From contig WNYE01000168.1 of assembly GCA_021396245.1 (NCBI GenBank), positions 1 to 24,119 on the forward strand: a DNA stretch of 24,119 nt, read 5' to 3'. Each line of letters starts with the position of its first letter. Position 1 is the first letter of the stretch. Shown piece after piece: positions 16,401 to 24,119 of this stretch. The notes beneath the pieces are model-generated. The model did not search any database. It had not been told where the DNA came from and was given only the letters and a program-made list of their open reading frames with translations. Position numbers and translations under genes: made by a program. Source of the stretch: Sporothrix humicola (lineage: Eukaryota; Ascomycota; Sordariomycetes; Ophiostomatales; Ophiostomataceae).

Positions 16401-18417
16401 CAAGCGATGGGCTCACGAGTTTGGCGCCGACAGCGCCATCACGCCGTGGGGCCAAGGCCAAAGCCAAAACCAGGTCACTAGCCAGCCCCTCGTCTGGGTG
16501 CCAAACGACCACCTTGACGGACTCCGCCGCCTATGCATCGTCAGACCCGACAGCGGCAAGCCTGGCCCGGCCGTATTCCCCGTGTTCCATTTCGGAACGG
16601 CTGACGGCAGTCGCGAGAACAGCCTCCGTTTGGCGCTCAGCCCGTCCGGCACTGCCGGCGAAGTCCGCAAGGCCATTGAGGATGCGACGGGCCAGTCTAC
16701 GGCCGCCTACGACATCAGTTCTGCGTGGTCGGCGGCACACGACGACGGGTCTCTGGTCCCCACGTCTGGCACCGACGTCGCCTACCTGACGCTGGTGTAC
16801 AGCCCGTACAGGGACGGCAAGCAGACTACCGGCCCCGTCCAGATCACTGTGTCTGTCTACCCACCGGCCCAGACTACTCCGACGCCCGTTACTGTTGAAT
16901 GCGCCCTCAACACCACGTTTGCCGACTTTCGCACGCTTGTTGAGGCGGAAATCACAAAAGCAAAGTTCAACGGCTTCCAGTACAACAAGGCCCACTACCC
17001 GGACCCGCAGCTGTACTTGGAGCCGCCGGCATTGATGTCGCAGACACCGCCGGCGTCGTCCGTCCTAGACTCTATCTGCTGCCGGCGCTACACGCTAAGC
17101 TCGCTCGGCATCAACGAGGGCGACAATCTGTACCTCATGCTCAAACGCCCGTTCTACGGCATCTATGTCAAGACCATTACCGGCAAGACGATCGTGGTGG
17201 ACCTGGACTTGGCCAACGGCGCCACGGTAGACGACCTCAAGCGGATCGTCCAGGACAAGGAGGGCATCCCCCCGGACCAGCAGACGCTCATCTTTGCCGG
17301 GAAACAGCTGGAACCATGTAAGACCAATCCCTACTCTCTTACCACTGCCGTCATGGCGTAATCAATTTGCTAACTGAGTGTGTAGCTTATCGGCTGAGCG
17401 ACTATAATATTCAAAAGGTGGGCTCCCTTTTTTCCCCTCTCTCTTCTTTTCATTTTTCCTTTTTCTTCCCGCTAACCACCCCCCTTCTAGGAATCCACCC
17501 TGCACCTCGTGCTCCGCCTCCGCGGCGGCGGCACCACCGTCTACATCCGCCACAACGAGCCGGACGAATGGGGCGGCGGCGTCGTCACCATCACCTCCAA
17601 CCAGAGCGTCCTGGTGGTGGCCGACATCAAGCTCGAGCTGCACAAGCGGCTGGGCGTGCCGGTCAAGCAGCAGACCTTGCTGCACAACGGGGTCCCCACT
17701 CAAGACACCGACAGCATCCACAAGTACGGCGGCGAGCACCTCGATCTCGTCGTCGAGGTTGAAAAGCACCCCCAGCGTCTAGGGATCGGCGCCGGCGGCA
17801 GTATTGTCCAGAAAATCCACCCGGACACCAACGACCCGCGCATCTGGGACGTCGACGCCGCCCGCATTCTCAATATTCAGATCGTCGACGCCCGCACGTT
17901 CCGCCGCATCACCGGCCTCGATCCGCCGCCGACGCCCATAAGTGCGGCCACGTACGCCAGCATGGGGCTGCCGTTGTACCAGTTCCCTGGCCTGACAGGC
18001 GGTGGTGTGTCCGGCTGGGCCGACGTGAATGTGGCCGGTGTCGCCGAGACGGCCGCCAAGAACCTGCAAAAGATGAAGCAGAAGCAGAAGAAACTGATCA
18101 ACGCGGCCGCGGCTCAACAAGGATCTAGCCACAAAGCGGAGTACAAGGCGAAACACAACTCGGAACTCATGTCGGAGCACAAATCGGAGAGAGCTCCGCC
18201 GCGGATGGGCCTGCTGTCGTCGGGCGCATGGGGTCGACTGGACAAGGAGGAGCATGTGAAGAAGACGGGGAATGAGGGTGATGGAAAGGACGGTGAACAC
18301 AAAGGCAGCAATACAGTCACCGTCCAAGGAGAGACAAGCCTTGTCTTTCCGGTTGTCATGCTTGCGGTCGACGACTCCTACCCCGAGTTCAAAAGCATCA
18401 AGGATGAAATTGACTAA
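13439..18417 (+). CDS. SERAC1-like alpha/beta-hydrolase fused to ubiquitin and ubiquitin-like domains
   Basis: Exons 13439-14050, 14104-17317, 17386-17417 and 17491-18417 join in frame to 1594 residues. Order: basic start and acidic Asp/Ser tract (39-75); alpha/beta-hydrolase (about 88-355) with VHGLNG at 112-117, nucleophile elbow AHCLGG (C196 where Ser is expected), MGTPHRN at 228-234 and DDRHRGLC with H329; Pro/Ser linker (393-412); a conserved-looking domain (about 602-744) with YQFEAMWINF, GGVNGISGE and LWLDGIAVRPG; a lysine-rich NLS-like patch (748-757); regions of beta-grasp appearance (to about 1215); ubiquitin (1222-1299, K48 and K63 equivalents kept) ending LRLRGG; a second ubiquitin-like domain (about 1302-1378); an IWDVDAARILN region (1404-1414) and a Lys/Gln-rich tail. 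ATG 13439 is the first in frame. Function unknown; resemblance of the hydrolase to N-terminal domains of fungal NLR-like proteins suggests signalling or defence (inference). Confidence 0.8.
13592..13627 (+). repeat. 12-bp coding minisatellite, three copies
   Basis: GACTCAGACAGC, GACTCAGGCAGC and GATTCAGACAGC follow one another and encode Asp-Ser dipeptides in the acidic N-terminal tract of the hydrolase-ubiquitin protein. The repeat keeps frame and could vary in length between strains. Confidence 0.7.
14051..14103 (+). other. Intron 1 of the hydrolase-ubiquitin gene (53 bp)
   Basis: Starts GTACGT, branch point CTAAC at 14086-14090, ends TAG. It joins the hydrolase elbow GGLLVKK to ALILARRDTL in phase 0, restoring the family's usual KKALILA run. 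Confidence 0.85.
17318..17385 (+). other. Intron 2 (68 bp), inside the ubiquitin domain
   Basis: Starts GTAAGA, branch point CTAAC at 17370-17374, ends GTAG. It splits a Ser codon (phase 1) and joins GKQLEP to SYRLSDYNIQK. If retained, translation stops at 17359-17361 and the product ends in mid-ubiquitin. Confidence 0.85.
17418..17490 (+). other. Intron 3 (73 bp), inside the ubiquitin domain
   Basis: Starts GTGGGC, holds a long polypyrimidine tract and branch point CTAAC at 17472-17476, ends CTAG. It joins NIQK to ESTLHLVLRLRGG exactly as in ubiquitin. The exon between introns 2 and 3 (17386-17417) is only 32 nt. Confidence 0.85.
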
Positions 18418-18526
18418 GAGGGATGCTAGGAAGAGAAGAGGAAAGTGGGTGTGGATGTATGTTTTCTCGTCTGGCTTTAAAGTTTGAATAAATCATTGAG
18501 AATAGATAAAATTAAAGGACAAATAT

Positions 18527-20141
18527 TTACTGTTCAATGTTTTCATCAGTAGAAGGACCATCCAACCGGTAGTCTGTCCATTCAAGCAAAGACAGAGCCT
18601 CTTGCAGCGACATCCGGTTGTCAGGCACGTGTTGCATGAGGCCCAGGATGGCCGGTAGCAGTCTCTTAAGCGTCTCCAGGTCGTACTCCGAGTGCTCGTC
18701 AAATTCATATTCACACAGCCCTGCGTTGCATTGCCTAATAATCTCTTGACGGCGAGGTTCAAAGGTGTCCTGAATAAGCTTTTGCGGGAGCTTGGCGGCT
18801 GTCAAAGTGTCAGAACAAACACGCTCTAGCATTTCGGAAACATGGGTCACTAAAGTAGAAGGCGCACTGTGACTTACTATCCGCTGCATGCCTGTCTCCA
18901 ATCATCAACTCTTGCCATTTTTCGTTCCAGGCCGGCGGCAACGGTCCCAGTTCAGACACCAGTACACCAATGAAGAGGCAGTCTGAGCCGCAGACAAAGG
19001 AAAAGGGCTGTCTCTGGTAGAAGAGCGAGTACAGCACGCTGCCGGCCCGCCACAGGTCGTGCTTGTAGGAAAATGCATGAACGTCACCATCGAAAAAGAA
19101 CGTTTCCGGCGGCCGCAGGTTGGCGGGCTGGCCTAGCATGGTGGCCGTCTCATCCACCGGAAAAGACCAGCCCCAGTCGATGAACCGCACCTCTTCATTT
19201 ATGTCCGGGTACCAGGCATCCCAGTTTGATATTTTGACAAGGTGCTTTGGCATACCCGGTGGGAGGGTGGACGGGTTCTTTGGGTTGTCGGGGTTGTACG
19301 GAGCCGTTGTTGGCTCACCACCGACCAACTCTGGAAAATCGGCGTCTTCGTCTTCAGTTGCGTTCTTGCACGTAAAGGCAAGGTTTGCAATACATAAATC
19401 TGTAGGAAGCAATAACGGTTAATATCGCGCCTTCTCGAGATAAAGAAAAGGAATGCATACAGCACTGGACACACCTCCATGGGCAAACCCGGCCTGGTGG
19501 ACAAACTGTAGACCCTCTAGAACCTGCCGGCACATCCGAAGGACCATATCTGGCGGGATCAAATCCTCGTCGGGTACGCATCCATTGACCAAATCGCCGA
19601 CAGTCGGCCCAAGAACTTCCGTCACAATACACGTGTGTGTTCCATTGGGCCCGGTGTGTTGGAATGCGTCAAACAGCCGGACAAACGGGCGAGGACCTTC
19701 CTGACCGGAGCTCAGGTAATACTCCTCCAGTCTTCTCAGAGTTGCAACCTCAGTGTCTCCGTCAACCCCTTTCTGTGAACAGCTTGCAGTCTTAATTTTT
19801 ATGGCCACCCACGACGGCGTGTCGTCGCCGTCCTTCTTCTCTCCCGAATCAAATGCCAGCCACACGGTCGACTGACCGCCGAAGCCTAGCTTCCGCTTGA
19901 TAATGTACCGGCCGTCCTTGAAGGTGTCGCCCAGGTGAACAGGGTGGTAGCCGCCCGGCACATACGCGAAGATCTCTTCGTGGGGTTGCACCAAATAGAT
20001 CCCTGTGTACATGCCCCAGTGGATCTCGGCCGGGCTGAGGGCGGTTGTTGAGGACCCCGCCTTTTCGGCCGGCGCTTCTTTGGGTGGTTCCGATGACCCT
20101 GCGGGCATTACCGGTGCCGGTCCATTCGGAACAAAAGACAT
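18527..20141 (-). CDS. SRPK-like serine/threonine protein kinase, three exons
   Basis: Exons 20141-19475, 19399-18878 and 18825-18527 join in frame to 495 residues. Introns are 75 bp (GTGTGT...CAG) and 52 bp (GTAAGT...TAG). Motifs: GGYHPVHLGD before the domain (63-72), as in SR-protein kinases; glycine loop LGFGGQST (85-92); VAIK lysine K115; catalytic loop HGDLCIAN (221-228); DWG in place of DFG (297-299); LRPPE for APE (317-321); a C-lobe ending with LLPAILGLMQHVPDNRMSLQEAL. The HRDxK lysine is replaced, as I recall for expanded SRPK-like kinases of fungi, so activity is likely but untested. The start is uncertain: an in-frame ATG at 20342 with A at -3 would add 67 residues (MNLPLFF...), possibly an organelle-targeting leader. 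Convergent with the hydrolase-ubiquitin gene, 109 bp between stops. Confidence 0.82.
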
Positions 20142-20352
20142 TGAACCTGTAGTTCTTCTCCTAGTTTCTCTTTCGACACGTATTGATAAGAGGCGACCGA
20201 TCGTGCTTAGGATTACGTCGAGTACGTCGTACAAACCTGCATACCGTTCTCTTCGGCCCCCAATCTGCTCAGGCAGCCATTTGATTGGACGGCGCAATGT
20301 TTCTCCGACTGCGATGCATGAAAAGAAAAGAGGCAAGTTCATGATGTGCTCA

Positions 20353-20361
20353 TACTCCGTA
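20353..20361 (-). repeat. TACGGAGTA nonamer (reverse copy)
   Basis: TACTCCGTA here is the reverse complement of TACGGAGTA at 12817-12825; a one-mismatch copy, TACTCCGTT, lies at 21125-21133. All three are outside the preferred coding spans. I recall such nonamers as common in ascomycete intergenic DNA. Confidence 0.35.
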
Positions 20362-20450
20362 ACAGATGGAAATCCTTTGCATTTCTTATCGGAAAGCAAA
20401 TGAAATGTTTCTACAATGTGAATTCGATTGATTCAACTTGGAGTTCGGTA

Positions 20451-20458
20451 TCACGTGA
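20451..20458. promoter_or_regulatory. Palindromic TCACGTGA E-box upstream of the kinase
   Basis: A perfect 8-bp palindrome containing CACGTG, the site of Cbf1/USF-type bHLH factors, followed by ATATAAAC at 20461-20468. It lies about 310 bp upstream of the preferred kinase ATG and about 110 bp upstream of the alternative one. Confidence 0.35.
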
Positions 20459-23262
20459 CAATATAAACAAGCCCCTTACTTGACTGCACTATTTACAAAC
20501 CTCAGCAGTATCTTACAAATCACCTCTTGTATGTAATAGGATTCCTTGAAATCTACGATTATATTTATTTTGATTAATATGGTATTACTCTAGATTTTTG
20601 TTTTATTTCCTAATTGTTTGGGGGAAACGTTCAATTTTATTTTGTTCATAATTTCTGTAAACTTAAGCATATGAATAAAAATTCGGCAATAATTCCATTG
20701 GAAATCTTGACATATTATTTTAAAAAACAATAAACACAGTGATATTATGAACTTCGCGGTAAAACATTAACTTGTTTGCCCACCGTTCGCCGGTTACGAC
20801 CTCCCCAAAAAGCTGACAGCCATGTTATTACTCTGTAGGTATGTCCTTGCTAGCACCATATTTGTAAACAATACCTCACGTAAAATTTGATAGCTGGGCA
20901 AGGCTGCATGTTCTGTAATATGTATTTATAAAACAACTATTCCTTGCAACGTTATCCGAAACATATCGCACTTGGCTTTCCTGCGACGGAGGAATATGAC
21001 ATGTACACACTGTCTGTGTCCTAATGGAATGGTCGCATCGCCGATTCCTTCGTCTTTCATACAGTCTATTCCAACATCGAATTGTGACGAAGACAGCACT
21101 TGACCTGGCTGTTGCCACGAGGCATACTCCGTTGACGGTGCATTATCTTGCGGCAACCATATTTAATGATTTGACTGCACCGAGAGTGGGTGCTTCTCTG
21201 CCAATATTGGAAATAGTAGAGGTCGATCTACTTAAATCGGCGTGTCACTGACTGGCGCTTCCGTTACAAAAGGATGAGATTCAAGACGCAATCGGTTGAG
21301 CTACCAGTGATTTGTACTGAGCATGATTGAAGGAAGGAACGTAGATTGGCATGCCTTTATGTTCCGTTCAGCTGATTCATCGTTGACAGGAGGAACCGAC
21401 CCCTGCCCCACAACGGATGTTGATGGAAAATCGATATAGAATGTGCTTTCACGTATTAAACACGGAAGAAACAACCAAAAAGGCCGACCATAGAATTGGC
21501 CGAGTAGATTTGTTTGTTCAGGACTCACCCATTGAAATGTCCCTGGTTTCCACGTGATGCGGGTCGTTGTGACGAATTGTACGTCGGCCAGATAAATCTA
21601 GCGTTTGCCTCCTATCTCATCACTCTCCGGCTCCGGGGACCTCGATATAGAGCGGGCGTACTTTGACGCCGCAGAAAGTAGCATATTCCTCTAGCTGGTA
21701 ACTACCCTAAAGCAGAGTGCATAAACGGTGCCACCCGCTGTCATAGAATGCCACCGAGTCATAGCTAGGCACAAAGGATTGCAAAGTTGTGGTGATCGTG
21801 AACTGCCCCCACTGTTAGGGGCCGGTTTCAACGACGGAGTTATACCCTCATGTGGCTGATACGGTGGTGACATAGAGTGCGTTGAGCACAGAGTACAGCT
21901 GCGATATTGACGATTTTATGCGAAGCTTTCTGGAGCAGACCTAGATACATCCTCCCGTGTGCTTCTTGCCACAATGCGTCTCCGAGTTCTAAACCAAAGG
22001 AAACTGAATTGAATGATGTGGGATTTTCGTACCCTTCACCCGAATGCATGTATCCTGGCACACCACGCGACTCTAAATCTCGATGCGCATAGTTAAATAG
22101 AGTGTTGACCGTGGACATGAGAAAAGACACAAACAATGAGCACAAAGCTGACTAGCACCCGCTGGTGGCTAGAGCTAACGAACAGGATGTGTGCTGACCA
22201 TTGTATTATGCAAAGCAGTCCCTGGTTTAAAAGATGAAATGTTGATCGAGAATATTTGTGAAACATACACTTTGGTAATTGTGTCGAAGATTGAGAAGTA
22301 GCTCGAGTCCCTCACACATGATTCCCTCATCTCGCACTCTCGGTCATTTCGAGAGGGGGCTGATGATCCAATTGGCACAGGGTTTAAATCTGTATTCATT
22401 GAGAAGATATCTAATGAGGGCTCAGAATTTCGTCTCATGAAAGCTTAGGTTGGGCCTTTTTATGGCCAGCGGCGGTATAATCCCATCAGGGTGAGGTCAC
22501 TGATTTTTATCCCCTGAAAGCGTTTAAGCATATGATGTGCATGGTGAAAGAGCCAACACTTGTAACTTTTGCCACACACGCTGGTTCGACTACAGCTGGA
22601 TACAAATTCCAACTGTGACTGAGTGGTTCATAGTCACAGGGCAGTATGTCCAATGGATCCAAAAGGCAAGGCTCTGACGGTGACTGTAAGATGCGCCACC
22701 GGGATTGTTTGACCAGAGTTGACAAGATTCGTCTTCCGCCACTTATTTTCATGACCAGAAGTCGTAACGTTCCTGCTCAAGCAATTTCAATGCCATTTCC
22801 CCATGGCCCTTTTCGGTTGCGACCAATATTGTTCCTCAGGGCCACTGGCGGTCACGATCACACTTGAATCTGTTCGTGAGCGGAGAGTGGCCAAAAGTTT
22901 TAGCAACAGCACAACCGACATAATCTGTCTATCTTGTTTTGGGCAGTGGTTGTTTACGTCGACCAACAAGATAGAGAGCGTCGGCAGGAAGCGTTGGCTA
23001 CTACTATCATAGTGGATGGTGCATTTTTCGTAGTTCGGCGTCACTGCCAAAGTTTAGCGCCAGGTCAAACAGGCTAGTGTTTTTAGCAGCCCCTGACGAA
23101 AGTAAACAAACTCATTAGCCACACAATTTGGATGTACGGCTCGCTTCGAACGAATTCCAACCACAATGATTCGGAGACGTTCACATCGATCCGCAGAGCT
23201 CTGGGTTTGATGTAATTTATGTGGCCATGTCGCCTAGCGCTGATGCATTGTGCAGGATGCCA

Positions 23263-23280
23263 CCCTAACCTAACTTAACC
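23263..23280 (+). repeat. Short degenerate telomere-like tract
   Basis: CCCTAACCTAACTTAACC contains one exact fungal telomere unit (CCCTAA) and two imperfect ones, about 770 bp from the window end. It is followed by TTGCAG, so it also resembles an intron 3' end with several branch-point-like CTAAC strings. Chance is possible. Confidence 0.3.
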
Positions 23281-24045
23281 TTGCAGTTGTTGCAGCTTCC
23301 CTGGAACAAAGTTTCATCTCCGGCCAAACAGTGCACGAAGGGGCGGGCGAATCCCTTGTGCACAGCGGCTTGTCGAGCACAGTTGTCACAGGCGTCGTCC
23401 TAGGACGCTTGCCCAGCGCGCGAGATCAGTAGGCCATTCACGTATGACTGTCTGCGGGACAGAAGCTGCCGAGGATCGATGGCCCCTTGGATGTTGTGCG
23501 AGGATAGAAATCCTGACACGGTTTCGATTCGATTTCTTTTACAACTGCATTAAATTGAACTTTGATGAAGAGGAGAAACTAGCGGAGAGTGTCGATGATA
23601 GTATCCGTGGTCCGGATCTTGAGGAAGTATTCCCACATGTATGTTGACTTCCAGCACAGGAGAATCATGCATGATGTGTAGCCATTCGAGAGTAGGTAGT
23701 CATGGAAGTGTTGACCGTGATATATCTGTAGCCACCGAGGCGGACAAAATGATTATGAAAAAGCAGAAACATTTGAGAGGCCAAAGTATTCATCGATATT
23801 AACTTGGATCTGTAAGTACTGTGGGCAAGACTGGTCTCGTTTGGACTTAGGGCCACGGGAATACACGAGGCTCTGACCAAGTTGCCTAAATCTGTGACGT
23901 AGCTTCGACTGCTACCCGACGACTGCCACCGTCAACTTCATGCACTCTGATGTGATGCTTATATTGGATTGCTGGGACTGGCACAGCTAGAAATTTGTCA
24001 TAAACCCAGCATAGCAACTTGGGCTGTGTTAACTTCTTCCGGGCT

Positions 24046-24119
<74 letters not shown>
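24046..24119. repeat. Terminal homopolymer of 74 G
   Basis: Every base from 24046 to the window end is G. Such a pure run fits a sequencing or assembly artefact at a contig end (two-colour chemistry reads dark cycles as G) better than genomic DNA. Confidence 0.8.

Larger units (their letters stand above)
20400..24045. other. 3.6-kb region with no recognisable gene
   Basis: The first part (about 20400-20760) is AT-rich but keeps normal CA and TG, so it is not RIP-degraded. The rest is of mixed composition, visibly less GC-rich than the gene block. The longest ORFs are 60-101 codons, overlap on both strands and show no recognisable motif. I saw no tRNA-like box pair, terminal inverted repeat or protein-family remnant. 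It may be subtelomeric or decayed repeat DNA, or hold non-coding transcripts. Confidence 0.6.

Noticed and set aside
14113..17361. A separate gene beginning at 14113 and ending at 17361
   Set aside because: The apparent start is TTG just inside exon 2 and the stop lies in intron 2. Splicing gives one continuous protein matching hydrolase and ubiquitin families across all junctions.
18810..20399. A broken kinase (pseudogene) with frames interrupted at 19419 and 18810
   Set aside because: Both breaks are resolved by good introns (GTGTGT...CAG and GTAAGT...TAG) that restore HGDLCIANLAF and the C-lobe in frame.
22570..22600. A tRNA B-box-like GGTTCGACTAC
   Set aside because: No A box at the right distance and no cloverleaf arms could be drawn on either strand.
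23444..23647. A 67-codon ORF with an acidic end in the right flank
   Set aside because: No motif, no supporting splice sites and no conserved look; isolated ORFs of this length are expected by chance.
1..24119. CRISPR arrays, bacterial operons or prophage
   Set aside because: Nothing of the kind is visible; gene structure is fungal throughout.

Overview
The window comes from a filamentous ascomycete (Pezizomycotina, most likely a Sordariomycete-type genome; this placement is inference). Signs are short GT-AG introns of about 50-75 bp with CTAAC branch points, a Zn2Cys6 regulator, A-rich Kozak starts, and an AT-rich block nearly free of CpA/TpG, as left by repeat-induced point mutation (RIP).

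Layout: 1-3275 is RIP-degraded repeat DNA with no usable ORF. 3716-12804 is a compact block of four intronless genes that reads as a sucrose/alpha-glucoside utilisation cluster: a Zn2Cys6 transcription factor (-), an MFS sugar permease (-), an intracellular-type GH32 invertase (+) and an intracellular-type GH13 alpha-glucosidase (+). Permease and invertase diverge from a 1 kb shared promoter holding CCAAT boxes, five copies of a GGGTGAATT-like nonamer and CreA-type sites. The simple reading is uptake of the intact disaccharide, cytosolic hydrolysis by two enzymes, and control by the linked regulator plus carbon catabolite repression. The substrate is inferred, not shown.

13439-18417 (+) is the most unusual gene. 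After removal of three introns it encodes a 1594-residue protein: an acidic N-terminus, a SERAC1-like alpha/beta-hydrolase with Cys in place of the nucleophilic Ser, a long region with an uncharacterised conserved-looking domain and several possible beta-grasp segments, a near-canonical ubiquitin domain ending in LRLRGG in mid-protein, a second ubiquitin-like domain, and a C-terminal domain with a lysine-rich tail. Convergent to it, 109 bp away, is a three-exon SRPK-like protein kinase (-) whose catalytic loop reads HGDLCIAN.

From about 20400 to 24045 I see no convincing gene. A short degenerate telomere-like tract lies at 23263-23280, and the window ends in 74 consecutive Gs, probably a contig-end artefact.
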